Position numbers and translations under genes: made by a program
In this document: in pieces, positions 1 through 10,914 of the stretch
Position numbering within the stretch: position 1 is the first letter of the stretch
Layout of the letters: every line of letters begins with the position of its first letter
The notes under the pieces: model-generated
Told to the model about the DNA's origin: nothing
The model's database searches: none
Seen by the model: only the letters and a program-made list of their open reading frames with translations
Source of the DNA: Pictodentalium vernedei
Taxonomy: Eukaryota > Mollusca > Scaphopoda > Dentaliida > Dentaliidae
Reading direction: 5' to 3'
Assembly: GCA_031216915.1 (NCBI GenBank)
Contig: CM062295.1
Coordinates: 177,954,927-178,018,926 of the forward strand
Length of the DNA stretch: 64,000 nt

Positions 1-165
1 TATTTATTTATTGGTGTTTATGGTCACTTTCAGTATCTAAGCAAATAACTTTTCTATCAAGATTCGCTTTGAGATTCAATTTGAGATGGACATCAGAGAC
101 AAGATTTAATTCGATATTCCATTCGAACAAAAATTTGTGATTCACAGATCCCTATTTATTTTTTA
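1..165. repeat. decayed repeat related to the hAT-like element at 10.9-11.5 kb
   Basis: The first 165 bases resemble, in order, the right part of the hAT-like element at about 11310-11504. Both have a tail-like TATTTATTTATTGGTGTTTA block, then an 'aataacttktctatmaagattygmtttgagattyra'-like stretch, then an ending near 'cagRtccct'. The left part of this copy lies outside the window. No coding potential is seen. Confidence 0.5.
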
Positions 166-201
166 TGTTGCATGAGGGCGGGCGGTTTTTTATTTTATTT
201 T

Positions 202-3200
202 TAGCTCACCTGAGCGAAGCTCAAGGGGAGCTTTACTAATCACTTTCCATCCGTCGTCCGTTGTTAACTTTACATTATTGACTTCTCACAAACTACTCAA
301 CCAAATTGAACCAAATCTGGTGTGCATGTTCCCTATCATATGTCAATTCAAGTTTGTTCAAATCAAGTTGACCGCCCCTTGGTAGGGCCACGCCCAAAAA
401 GTGAGCCTAAATCTGAAAAAATCTTCTCATCAACCAGCAGCAGCAGAAACTTGATATTAGGTGTGCAGCTTCCTTTTGAGATTTGTTCAAGAGAAGTTCT
501 AGGGGCTATATTTGTCATCGTTATGGGAGGGGCAAGAATTTTTGCCCCGCCAAAAATTTCTATTTTCCAAACCAAAAGGCTGATTTGAACCAAATTTGAC
601 ATGAGTTTTTATTGGGACATAAGTAGTTAATTTATGCCAAAAAAAATTTTCCCATCGCCCCATGGGAACCGCAGAAGCTAAACCATATCTCCAAAACTAC
701 ATGGCACTGAGAATTTTTATTTGGTGTGAAGCTTCCATAGGACCAACAGAATGGAATGGTAAAAAAAAACTGCTATCAGTTTTATTATGGGGTACTTTTT
801 GGGGACTTTTGAACTGCTATCAGTTTTATTATGGGGTACTTTTTGGGGACTTTTGAAAAAGTGCTGAGTCAGCATTTTTTAACACTGTGGGTAATGGGAA
901 AAACATTTAAGACTACTTTTCTCCCAAATCACTGCTCTAAAAGCTTTCAAATTTCACATATAACATCATTGGAAGATTGTTTGTTTCACATGTTTATTGA
1001 AATCAATTCCCTGGGTCCATATTTGGGCTCTCTATGGGAGCCCATATGTTTAAATTAGTGCAGTATGAGGAATATTCTTTAAAAATCTTGTTCTTCAGAT
1101 CTACCAATAAGAATCTTTTGATATTTGGTATGCAGCATCCTTAGGGGGGTGAGATTCAAGTTTGTTCAAACCAAGTCCCTGGATTCATATTTGGACTCAC
1201 TGTGGGAGCCTGAATTATAACTTAGTTCAAAATGAGGAATTTTCTTAAACAATTTTCTTCTTCAGATCCAGCAGTCGGAATGTTTTGATATTTGGTATGT
1301 AGCATCCTTAGGGGGTGAGATTCAAGTTTGTTCAAGCCATGTCCCAAGGTCTATATTTGGGCTCACTGTGGGAGCTCAAATTTTAACTTAGTTCAAAATG
1401 AGGAATTTTCTTAAAAAATCTTCTTCTTCAGATCCAGCAGTCGAAATGTTTTGATATTTGGAGTGCAGGATCCTTAGCACAATAACTTGAACAAACATTC
1501 TCTGATTTGACTAATATTTGCCATATAGGTCTTTTGAAATAATATCTCAAGCAAAGCAAGTTCAAAAATTGACCTGGCCCGATTTTTAGCTCACCGAAGG
1601 AAGCTTAACTTATCACTTGCCATCCGTCGTCTGTCATCCGTCGTTGTGAACATTTTTCAAACGACTTCTCCTCTGAAACCACTGGTCCAATTTTCACGAA
1701 ACTTCGTGTGGATGTTCATTACTATATGGCAATTCATCTTTGTTCAAATGAAATGGCCACGTCCCTTGGGGGCTCTGTATGGAGCATAACTCTGATAGCA
1801 CCGTATGAATTATAGAAAAATTATTAAAAAATCTTCTTCTCCAGAACCAGTGGGCAGAATCTTTTGATACTTGGTATGCAGCATCTTGATATGGGTCTGA
1901 TTCAAGTTTGTTCAAATCGGCCCCCTGGATTCATATTTGGGCTCAGTATAGAAGCCCGAATTCGAACTTAGTGCATTTCAGGCAAATTTCTTTAAAAATC
2001 TTCTTCTCCAGATCCAGCAGGCAGAATCTTTTGATATTTGGTATGCAACATTGTGGGGTAGCTCTGATTCAAGTTTGTTCAAATCGGCCCCCTGGATTCA
2101 TATTTGGGCTCAGTATAGAAGCCCAAATTCGAACTTAGTGCATTTCAGGCAAATTTCTTGAAAAATCTTCTTCTCCAGATCCAGCAGGCAGAATCTTTTG
2201 ATATTTGGTGTGCAACATTGTGGGGTGGATCTGATTCAAGTTTGTTCGAATCGGCCCCCTGGATTCATATTTGGGCTCACTATAAAAGTTTAAATTCGAA
2301 CTTTGTGCATTTCAGGCAAATTTCTTAAAAAATCTTCTTCTCCAGATCCAGCAGGCAGAATTTTTTGATATTTGGTATGCAACATTGTGGGGTGGATCTG
2401 ATTCAAGTTTGTTCAAATTGGCCCCCTGGGTTCATATTTGGGCTCAGTATAGGAGCCCAATTTGAACTTAGTGCATTTCAGACAAATTTCTTTAAAAATC
2501 TTCTCAAGATCCAGCAGGCAGAATCATTTGATATTGGGTATGCAGCATGCTTAGGGTGGTGAGATTCAAGTTTGTTCAAGCCAAGTCCCTGGGTTCATAT
2601 TTGGGCTCACTATGGAAGCCCGAATTATAACTTAATTCAAAATGATAAATTTTCTTTAAAAATCTTCTTCTTCAGATCCAGCAGTCGGAATGTTTTGATA
2701 TTTGGTATGCAGCATCCATAGGGGGTGAGATTCAAGTTTGTTCAAGCCATGTCCCTAGGTCCATATTTGGGCTCACTGTGGGAGCTCAAATTTTAACTTA
2801 GTTCAAAAGGAGGAATTTTCTTAAAAAATCTTCTTCTTCAGATCCAGCAGTCGAAATGTTTTGATATTTGGAGTGCAGGATCCTTGGGGGGGTGGGGGGG
2901 GGGGGGGGGGTAATTCAAGTTTGTTAAATCCAAGTCCCTGGGTTCATATTGGGGTTCCCTGTGGGAGCTGAATTATAACTTCGTTCAATATGAGGAATTT
3001 TTCTTTAAAAATCTTCTTCTTCAGATTCAGCAGTCGGAATGTTTGGATATTTGGCATGCAGCATCCTTAGTGGGATGAGATTCAAGTTTGTTCAAGTCAT
3101 GTCCCTAGGTTCATATTTGGGCTCACTGTGGGACCTCGAATTGTAACTTAGTTCACAATGAGGAATTTTTTTTATATTTGGTATGCAGCATCCTTAGGGG

Positions 3201-4127
3201 GATGAGATTCAAGTTTGTTGAAGCCAAGTCCCTGGGTTCATATTTGGGCTCCCTGTGAGAGCCCAAATTATAACTTAATTCAAAATGATAAATTTTCTTT
3301 AAAAATCTTCTTCTTCAGATCCAGCAGTCGGAATGTTTTGATATTTGGTATGCAGCATCCATAGGGGGTGAGATTCAAGTTTGTTCAAGCCATGTCCCTA
3401 GGTCCATATTTGGGCTCACTGTGGGAGCTCAAATTTTAACTTAGTTCAAAATGAGGAATTTTCTTTAAAAATCTTCTTCTTCAGATCCAGCAGTCGAAAT
3501 GTTTTGATATTTGGAGTGCAGGATCCTTAGGGGGGTGTAATTCAAGTTTGTTCAAGCCATGTCCCAGGTCCATATTTGGGCTCACTGTGGGAGCTCAAAT
3601 TTTAACTTAGTTCAAAAGGAGGAATTTTCTTAAAAAATCTTCTTCTTCAGATTCAGCAGTCGGAATGTTTTGATATTTGGCATGCAGCATCCTTAGGGGG
3701 GTGAGATTCAAGTTTGTTCAAGCCAAGTCCCTGGGTTGATATTTGGGTGCCCTGTGGGAGCCTGAATTATAACTTAGTTCAATATGAGAAATATTCTTCA
3801 AAAAATCTTCTTCACATCCACCTGTCAGAATCTTTTGATGTTTGGAAAACGGCATCCCATTTGGAGGTGAGATTCAAGTTTGTTCAAGCCAAGTCCCTGG
3901 GTTCATATTTGGGCTTCCTATGGGATCCTGAATTATAACTTCGTTCAATAGGAGGAGTGTTCTTTAAAAAAATTTTTTTTTTAGATCCACTGGTCTGAAT
4001 CTTTGGATATTTGGTATACGCTTTTCTAAGGAGGGGCAGATGCAACTTGTTGAAATCAATTCCCTGGGTTTATATTTAGGCTACCATGTCAGGTGAGCAC
4101 CCTCAGGCCCCCCATGGGGCCTCTTGT
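202..4127 (+). mobile_element. hairpin-ended repeat with tandem core (pearl-like), probably two copies
   Basis: The left end is a hairpin, 'agctcacctgagc' followed by its imperfect complement, leading into 'ccatccgtcgtccgt'. The right end reads 'caggtgagc' then 'ggggcctcttgttt'. These ends match a repeat style common in molluscs, and the tandem-core layout fits the published bivalve pearl elements (family knowledge; assignment inferred). A second left end begins near 1587, so this is either two adjacent copies or one nested in another. No transposase is present, so it is non-autonomous. A related decayed copy sits at about 32880-34100. Confidence 0.6.
1050..4020 (+). repeat. tandem array, about 166-bp unit
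   Basis: The anchor 'attcaagtttgttca' recurs at 1154, 1320, 1900, 2067, 2234, 2401, 2564, 2730, 2913, 3080, 3207, 3373, 3540, 3706 and 3872. Most steps are 163-167 bp, with one short step (127), one step lengthened to 183 by a poly-G run near 2887, and a gap from 1490 to 1880 where a second element start lies. Units also share 'cttcttcagatccagcagtcggaatg' and 'gatatttggtatgcagcatcc' motifs. The short reading frames here are by-products of the repeat and are not genes. Confidence 0.85.
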
Positions 4128-4131
4128 TTAT

Positions 4132-4335
4132 TTTTGTAATTATTTTTTTGCCATCAAAAATCATGCTCTTGGTTTGTTTTTATGTTTTAGGCCTCATAAG
4201 CTTCAGAATAGCATAGGTGGCAGTATATTTCATCCCTTGAGTGCAAGAAGGCTTTGCAATGTTTTAGCTTCTTGCACTCAAGGGACAAATTTATCAGTTT
4301 TATTAACTTGGATAAAATATCAGACATAAACAATT
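4132..4335 (-). mobile_element. non-autonomous hairpin element, family K
   Basis: Reverse-complemented, this segment matches 27785-27994 along its whole length, including 'ccaagttaataaaa', 'atgctatt', 'cataaaacaaacc' and 'tttttgatggcaaa' landmarks. The middle is a hairpin with arms 'tcccttgagtgcaagaag' and its complement around a 17-base loop. Exact ends and target duplication are not clear. Confidence 0.65.
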
Positions 4336-4485
4336 TAATTTTTTTTTTTTTTTCATTTGCATTTGTTATAGAAAGGGAGCATATGACAGTCACAAATACC
4401 ATGTAGGAGGGCCTGAGAAACATATTTGTTTACTTTTTTAGGCCTTAAGAAGAAAATAATCATCTTTCTATTCTTCCTTTAACAG

Positions 4486-4621
4486 AAAAACAGATAAAGC
4501 CACTTGATTATGCCCAGAGACTAGCACTGTGGGAGAAGAAAGAGGTAGACAAATATTTACAGAAGTTAAATTCAGAGAAAGAAGACAGTTTAGAAGTTCA
4601 AGTTGCAGCAGTTTCAGACAA
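4486..4621 (+). CDS. probable internal host-gene exon
   Basis: A pyrimidine-rich acceptor (ttctattcttcctttaacag) ends at 4485. The 136-bp segment that follows is open in one frame and encodes a charged peptide that includes KPLDYAQRLALWEKKEVDKY and LNSEKEDSLEVQVAAVSD, typical of an alpha-helical or coiled-coil protein. The other two frames stop at once. A donor (gacaa|gtacat) follows. The exon starts with two bases of a split codon and leaves two bases at its end, which fits the exon at 17526 exactly. I do not recognise the protein. Earlier exons must lie upstream of the window, because nearly all of 1-4335 is repeat. Confidence 0.6.
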
Positions 4622-4681
4622 GTACATCAGCCCTTTTTTCTTCACAAAAATAACTGTTTTTAAGATAGGTTCAAGCTTTCA

Positions 4682-4933
4682 TTAAAGCCAAATTTCTCCA
4701 GACATTTCTATCTCTTATGCCACTGAGTATTTTTTTAAATATGTTTCATCAAATCTGGTCATGGCTACTTTAGAGCAGATTTGATGGAAAATTCATGAAA
4801 ATTATCTCAGGATATCTTGGGTCAAAAAAGTTGATTTGATTTACAGGGGGAAAATTTGGTTAAGAGTTCTCAAAGTGGCAAGAGTAAGCCTGTCCTGGCC
4901 AGGAATATCTGTCTGCAGCATGTAAGGAGTTAA
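4682..4933 (-). mobile_element. TTAA-target non-autonomous element, family M
   Basis: The segment is flanked by TTAA (4682 and 4930). Its right end, read on the - strand, is TTAACTCCTTACATGCTGCA, matching the left end of the copy at 6819. A central hairpin built on 'catcaaatctggtcatgg' is partly decayed here. The TTAA target and CCTT-type ends suggest a piggyBac-like non-autonomous element, by inference because no transposase is present. Confidence 0.6.
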
Positions 4934-5032
4934 TGATCAATAAATGAAAAGATCTCACCAGTGTTCTTTTATTGGTAAGACATAAGCAGGTTATTAGAAG
5001 AAAAATTTAAATATATAAGAAAATCTTGTATA

Positions 5033-5276
5033 TTAGCCCTTAGGGCCCTAATTCCGACTTTAATCACACTTTTTGCAGTAGAACAGGTGCCCTGACATGC
5101 AGTCTTTGGGTTACCTCACATGTTTCATTCTAAGCACCTTGGTAGTTGTTTTTAGGTAAATCTTGGCTGCCTATATAGGCAGCCAAGACTTGCCAAAAAA
5201 CAGTAGCAAAGTCACAGGATGTGGATCTTCAAAGTGTAGCAAAAATTTGTAAAAATCTCTAGGCCCTAAGGATTAA
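5033..5276. mobile_element. TTAA-type palindromic element
   Basis: The ends are TTAGCCCTTAGGGCCC and, inverted, TTAATCCTTAGGGCC. The centre is the perfect hairpin 'cttggctgcctata|taggcagccaag' near 5164-5190. It resembles the 10577-10828 element, which has the same 'ggctgcctata' centre. It probably moved with a piggyBac-like transposase. Confidence 0.55.
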
Positions 5277-5454
5277 CTTAAATACCAAGTTTGTCAGTGA
5301 AAGATATTTGATAGAAACAAATGACAGTCAACCAGAACTTAAGTTGTTTATCTGATAATGAATTTTATAATATGACTACCATAAATAGCTCCAAATACAT
5401 CCATTATTTGCCCCTCAGTTCTGGCTAGCTGGAAAACAGATCACAACGTATGTC

Positions 5455-5525
5455 ACTTCAGTGGAACAGGGCATCATCTGGAATGCATAAGCATTGCAGA
5501 TGGTATCCTGTTCCACTCAAGGGAC
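5455..5525. repeat. hairpin repeat
   Basis: An inverted repeat runs from 'cagtggaacagg' near 5460 to 'cctgttccact' near 5518 with inner pairing ('atcatctg'/'cagatggt'). It looks like the centre of another decayed palindromic element. Ends and family are unclear. Confidence 0.45.
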
Positions 5526-5690
5526 AACATCCAATTTCATATAATGCCAGGCTCAAAAAAACCTTGTATTTTATTACCGACCTGTGCAAATTTTTGAGAC
5601 AGCAATTTTACAAATGCAAAAAAAAAACTTGAATGCCTTGAAATGAACCCTCGGGAACAAACGTTTCCTTGGAGGTCTGTTTCAAGATAC

Positions 5691-5909
5691 TTTATCCTTT
5701 TACCCAACACACATGATATGAAAAGTTTGTTATTTTAAATAAATTTTTAACAAAAAACCACATCATGTTACCTTCCTCATTGGAAGAAGGTTAATGAGGT
5801 CATCCCATTGAGGGGTCACATGATATGGCTGTGTTGAAATATTTTTTTAAACTGGTGAATCTGTAAATAATGCAGAAGTAAGCAGTCAGTTCATTAGGTA
5901 AAGGGTTAA
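5691..5909. mobile_element. TTAA-type element, piggyBac-like family Y
   Basis: The left end is TTTATCCTTTTACCCAACAC and the right end is ATTAGGTAAAGGGTTAA, imperfect inverted repeats of the CCCTTTACC(C/T)AAC type. The middle carries the family's 'catcatgt...ccattgaggggtcacatgat' hairpin in decayed form. Close relatives are at 7563, 19024 and 28111. Confidence 0.65.
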
Positions 5910-6818
5910 ATAGTAATTCTTATACAGATTATCCACCAAAAACCTAAGACAATCTGTGTTCTTTACTGGTAAAGTGCCCAATGCCCACATTTGTGCTTTA
6001 TTCAGAAGTATAGATACATCTTGGAACTGAAATCATTTAGTTTGTATGATTTTTTCTTGTTACAGTTGATGGTAAAAGAACAAAAGCACATGAACAAATT
6101 TTGACCAAAAATAATTTAGCATTCGACTCCACCAGTTAAAGAGATTCACATGAGAGTTGACCTTAGACCTGGCATTGTAAAATCTTACTGCATCCAAAAT
6201 ATTTCCATTTTCTGGTGTTTTAAAGTGTAATCTGATTAGCCCCTTTGTTGCTATAGGTCTGCACTGAGTAAGGACCCAAATTTTGATGCCCTTTTCTATA
6301 GGTCTGTACTGAGTATGGCGATTACATATATACAGATAATGGATACCATAGCATGGTGTTATTCTTCTTGGTATAATATACACACCTTGTAACAAAGGTA
6401 AGCAACAGACGATATGATGTTGTACATTTGTTCCACTATTTTCCCTTTTTTAAGGAAATACCCGAGACAATAACATGCAGAGTTACCTTCTGGATGTTCT
6501 TGAAATGAAAATATGACTTGAATAAAATTAGAGTTGCCTTTCTTCTTGTTCTTGAAAGGAAAATATGACTCAAAAGAATGTTTGTCACATGGGAGGTAAA
6601 TTGAAGTGATAAGGCACTTGAAGAAGAATTAAGTCTTTTCTTATGAGATTTTGGGGGTAAGGTTGGGGATGGGAGTGGTCAACATGTTAACAACATTGTT
6701 TAACCCTTTCAACAGATTAATTCCTGAATGAGATTGCCCCGTAATGTTGAAATATGTCCTGACAAATTTGAAATTAAAAAAAAGTGTACATTCCTGGCAT
6801 TTTCATTTTTTTTTCACT

Positions 6819-7135
6819 TTAACTCCTTGCGTGCTGCTGACGGATATTCCTGCCCAGGACAGCATTTCTCTTGTCACTGACATAAGTGTAATATGGGCAC
6901 ATTTCATCAAATTATCTCCCTGTAAATTAAAAGGAGTTTTTTCACTAATGATTCATTGTATTAAGTTTAGATGGATTTTTCATCAAATCTAGTCATGGCT
7001 GCTTCACAGCAGTCATGACTAGATTTGATGGAAAATATCTTAAAAATACTCAGCAGGTTAAGAGTTCACACCATTTCTCCCAATATATGGTTCTGCACTG
7101 GATGTTACAAAATTACACAGCAAGCAAGGGGTTAA
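6819..7135 (+). mobile_element. TTAA-target non-autonomous element, family M
   Basis: TTAA lies at both ends (6819 and 7132). The terminal sequence is CTCCTTGCGTGCTGCTGACG on the left and CACAGCAAGCAAGGGG on the right. The centre is a near-perfect hairpin of 'atcaaatctagtcatg.ctgct' arms (about 6980-7030). Other copies are at 4682 and, partial, at 30688. Confidence 0.7.
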
Positions 7136-7562
7136 TGTAATAATACCCAGTCCAAAAAAGTTTGGCAAAGGATATAGAAATGACCGGGTCCTGTCTACCC
7201 ATCCATTCATCCATCTGTCAAACATGCATCTGTCTGCACATTTTGTGAACTTGAACAAATGTAAATGAATTTTCACAAAACTTACTGTAAGCATACATTT
7301 TGAGAGGATCTCAGTTAAGTTCGATATTCACCAATTCCCTCGGCTTTTGTAGAAATTATGCCCTTTTTGATAGAAATTTGGTGTTTGTGGGATATTGACA
7401 TTGTGAATGCGAAGACTTGATTAAATGTAAGCAGATTTTCATAAAAACTTACTATAGGCTATTCAAGTTAATGTTGACATATAATTTCTAAATGTTGCAT
7501 TGTCAAAGAATATTTCAAAAACCTGTGATTACTAATTCTAGAATGTTTATAGTGGAACTCTG

Positions 7563-8499
7563 TTAACCCTTTACCCAACGCAGATGATGTCAAAATTTAT
7601 CATATGACTCGTCCGTATTGTTCACTTTAAAACATTTGATATTTTGTTTTCATATTAATCAGTGATAAATAAAGCCTTTCATCAATTTCATTGGTTAATT
7701 TCAAAACTAGACAATTTGATTGGCTGAACAAAATACAACTGGGCCACATTTTCATAATTTGTATAATTAGAGTTGGGAGCTTTCATTGGTCAATTTCAAA
7801 ACTGGACAGTTTGATTGGCTAAACAAAATACAACTGGGTCACATTTGCATAATTTCAGTAGGGAGAATTTAATTATCTGTTCTATTTAGGGTGGGTTATA
7901 TTGTATTAATCTTTTACCTATAAGAAAAATGCCATGTTTTATATTTTCACTTTTTGCTTCCAAATAGGGGGGGGGGGGGGTCATAACCTATGTTTTGGAA
8001 GCAATGAAAATATTTCGTTACACGTGAATGTTTTTTCCAAGTGCCGTCTGCAACTCAAGTTAGGTGATGGGTTAAAAAGTCATACTAAGTGGCTAATTTC
8101 TGCATGTGTGTGTCATATGATAAATAGAATATGAAATGAGTGTTTTTCTCATATAATATTCATGAAACTCGTCCGAATTTTCTGTTTGAGCTCACCAGAG
8201 GCTCGCCAAAACAGAAAATTCTTAGACTCATTTCATAAATATTATATGAGAAAAAACACTCATTCCATATCCTCTATTTATTATTTTAAATATCATTTTT
8301 TTTAATTTTTCAAAAAAAAAATTTCAACAAAACCATATCATGTGACCCCCTCACTGGAACACGCTCAAAGAGCTCGTTCCAATGAGGCGTGACATGATGT
8401 GGTTTTGTTGAAATATGTTTAAAAAATTAATTTTTTCAACTGCTCAATTTGCATATTATGCGGGCGGATGCAGGCGATTCGTTGGGGTAAAGGGGTTAA
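7563..8499. mobile_element. TTAA-flanked piggyBac-like element nested in family J
   Basis: TTAACCCTTTACCCAACG on the left and GTTGGGGTAAAGGGGTTAA on the right form inverted ends with TTAA duplicated (7563-7566 and 8496-8499). Taking the element out restores 'ctctgTTAAttgaatagcc', which matches the uninterrupted family J copy at 31550. At 937 bp it is longer than its 230-250 bp relatives. It contains extra hairpins (8150-8270 and 8325-8410) and a fragment resembling the right end of another copy near 8010-8075, so it is probably itself composite. Confidence 0.8.
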
Positions 8500-8823
8500 T
8501 TGAATAGCCACTTTGCTGAAGAAAGAAATTCAATTAACAGGAGTATACAATTAATGAGGATTGGGTCATTTTCCTTTCTTCTAGTTATAAACTGAGCACT
8601 TATTCTATTATATTTTGTTTGACAATGAGCTCTGTCAGACAAGATATAATAGATTAAATGCATATAAAAAAATATCCATGAATGAGGGGAATTCAGATGT
8701 CAGGAATAATTCATCAACAGATTACAAGACTGTTTATTCAGTTAACCCTTTGACCTCTGGTGATATCTTCCATGTTAGTTCAATAACAGCAATTGGAAGA
8801 GTACATATACAATATTTGGGGGT

Positions 8824-8825
<2 letters not shown>

Positions 8826-8887
<62 letters not shown>

Positions 8888-9691
8888 TTAGGGTTTAATG
8901 ACACTTTAACAACCAAGGTCATATTATGTCGATGACAGTTTTATGGGTGGAGGAAAGAGGAGTATCCAGAGAGAACCACTGAGCAACGACGAGCAGCTGC
9001 CAGCTCCCCAACATTGTAACTCTGCACTGCAGCACAGGCAGGGTATATTGGTTGAAGACATGCTTTCCATCGATGTGCAGTTTGGTGTTTAAGGTCACAT
9101 ATACACAATGGCTAATCATGACCATGATCATTTTATGGGTGAAGGAAGCCGGAGAGACCCCCGTGGGAACCCCGGGAAGTGAAGCAGTGCTTGTTTACTG
9201 TGGTAAACAAGCTCTGTTTCACTGGTAAAATAGGACCCAGTCACTAATGCTTGGGGTGTGAGTCCTCTAAAATAGGCAACATGGGGTATAAACGATTGAC
9301 TGACCTTGACTTTATCTCCATGTTGTGGTCATGATTAGCCATTGTGCAGAAGTATGTGACCATAAACAACAATACATAAATGTACCCGGAGAGAACCACC
9401 GAGCAACGACGAGCAGCTGCCAGCTCCCCAACATCATAACTCCGCACTGCAGCACAGGCAGGGTAGATTGGTTGAAGACATGCACACCATCGATGTGCAG
9501 TATGCCTTAGTACATGGCGTCATCGTGCCCCCATGTGAACAATTGGGGTTAAGTGACTTGCCCAACGACACAATGCGGGAGACCGAATTGATCGCTCAGA
9601 CGGTCACCCATCCAAGGACTAACCGGGCTCGACATTGCTTAACTTCAGTGATCTGACGAGAACCAGTTTCCGCAATGCCACTGTGCTCCCA
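8826..9691 (-). mobile_element. SINE with 5S rRNA-like head (SINE3-type), rearranged inside
   Basis: On the - strand the element starts with a block that resembles 5S rRNA: 'cagatcactgaagttaagca' then 'gagcccggttag' and 'ttggatgggtgaccg' (9603-9660). These are the box A to box C region that drives polymerase III in 5S genes. The body runs through 'ggggagctggcagctgctcg', and the tail is (AAAT)n at 8826-8888. An 11-bp target duplication, TTTGGGGGTAT, flanks it (8815-8825 and 9692-9702). The body segment 'gagagaaccactgagcaac...gatgtgcag' occurs twice (8964-9091 and 9390-9502) around a second repeat, N. A cleaner copy lies at 48535-48943. Confidence 0.75.
9092..9395 (+). mobile_element. SINE-like repeat N inside the 5S-headed SINE
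   Basis: The part from about 9155 matches 12132-12358: 'gtgggaaccc.gggaagtgaag', 'cttgtttactgtggtaaa', 'ggtcatgattagc.attgtg' and a tail of the 'gtgaccataaacaacaata' type. A short inverted copy of its tail lies at 9092-9132, so the segment can fold back. No head resembling a tRNA or 5S gene is seen. Confidence 0.5.
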
Positions 9692-10576
9692 TTTGGGGGT
9701 ATACCAATTCATATTTTCAACATGCAGCCCTCAGGATGCACGTTGAAGATATTAATTGGTCTACCCTACCATTCACTTACTAACCATCCTACTTCATGAA
9801 ATTATGACATGCCAGGTTCTTGGGCCAGAAAACCGGCCTCTCGTGTTCAAAGGGTTAACTGGCTGAGTGAAAAATTATTTTTCAAAGGTGATTTCAATCG
9901 TGAATATTTTTCTTCAAAGATTCCATTCAACCAGCAAGGGAAGCCTTACTGTAGCAAGATTTTGTTCATGAACAATCATTTTGTTATAATTTATTGGAGA
10001 GCACCTGTTGTTGTAACAGGAATTTATGGAAACATTGATTTTCTACAGCTAAAAAAAACAATAAGCCTATGCAAACAGTTAAAGCCACTAAAGTGGCTTT
10101 CTGCCCTTTTCAAGAAAGCCATGATAGTGGGTTATAGTGCTTTACCAACCAATAAATGTGTGTTTAGTCTATAGCCTATATGCACTTAACAGATCAGCGT
10201 TGTAATGAAGGTAATGGCAAATGGGTTGGTGTTTGTAAGTTATACACAATTAACAGAGTTATTCAATTAAAAGATACATAATCAAGTTGGCTCCATTTAT
10301 CTCAGAATTGCTGTCTTGTAAATGGAGTCAGTCGACTTGTTCTTGATAGGTGGATTTGAAACGGGCAGGAAGCCTTAATGGTATATCCCTAGCTCCTTTG
10401 ACACAGATTATAAAATGACAAAGATATAATCATTTCAAAATTGTTGTATAATTCCGCTTTTCCACTTGTGGTAAATTTATTTTCAAAGTGTCATATCACC
10501 ATCAAAAAGTCCATTTTCTCCTAGAAAACTCCTCTAAGTCGCTTGGTGTCTTCTGAAACAATGTATGTGTATTCAG

Positions 10577-10828
10577 TTAACCCTCAAGTCCTCAGATTAA
10601 TTTTAAAGTATTTATGGCCTTTTTCTGTTTACATAGTTATTGATGACTTGGCAGTGGTTCTACATCACTGCTGGCTGCCTATACAGGCAGCTAGCAGTGA
10701 TGTAGAACCACTGCCAGGGAAAATTCAGTCTACACACAAGAGTAATAAAAAAGATTACACAAGGGAGCACCTGCTTCAATGCAATATAAAAGTGGCGGTT
10801 TGGGGCTATATGGGAGCTTAAGGGTTAA
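10577..10828. mobile_element. TTAA-flanked hairpin element nested in family J
   Basis: TTAACCCTCAAGTCCTC and, inverted, TTAACCCTTAAGCTCCC form the ends, with TTAA duplicated. Taking it out gives 'attcagTTAAcaggaattt', the expected family J sequence. The centre is a hairpin of about 34-bp arms from 'ggcagtggttctacatcac' to its complement, with a 'gcctatacaggc' tip. The short frame across it is not a gene. Confidence 0.8.
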
Positions 10829-10914
10829 CAGGAATTTTTCACTATCCTGCGTTCAAGTGATAAACTGAGCATTTATTCTTCTTTCAAACAAGATATAATA
10901 GATTAAATTCTATA

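Larger units (their letters stand above)
8742..9858. mobile_element. TTAA-flanked element carrying a nested SINE
   Basis: The ends are TTAACCCTTTGACCTCTGG and, inverted, TTAACCCTTTGAACACGAGA with TTAA at 8742 and 9855. Between them 'caatatttggggg' and 'tataccaattcatatttt' are separated by the SINE at 8826-9691. Without the SINE it would be about 240 bp, the usual size for this group. Inferred to be piggyBac-like. Confidence 0.7.
7549..10292 (+). mobile_element. pogo/Tigger-like TA element (family J) split by nested insertions
   Basis: Family J begins (C/T)AGTGGAACYCTGTTAATTGAATA and ends GTGGGCTCCACTG between TA dinucleotides (see the clean copies at 19301 and 31539). Here the first 18 bases (from 7549) are cut at TTAA by the element at 7563-8499. 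J resumes with 'ttgaatagcc' at 8500 and keeps its central 'tatatttt/cttgtttgac' hairpin near 8610-8655. Its last part, 'cctatatgcacttaacagatc' to 'ggctccatt', is at about 10168-10292. The middle holds the TTAA element at 8742 and other DNA. Confidence 0.6.

Noticed and set aside
1694-2562. Short frames on both strands in the 166-bp array
   Set aside because: They recur with the repeat period and have no domain or codon signal.
9603-9660. Functional 5S rRNA gene
   Set aside because: Only the inner part of 5S is present and it leads into a SINE body with an (AAAT)n tail and target duplication.
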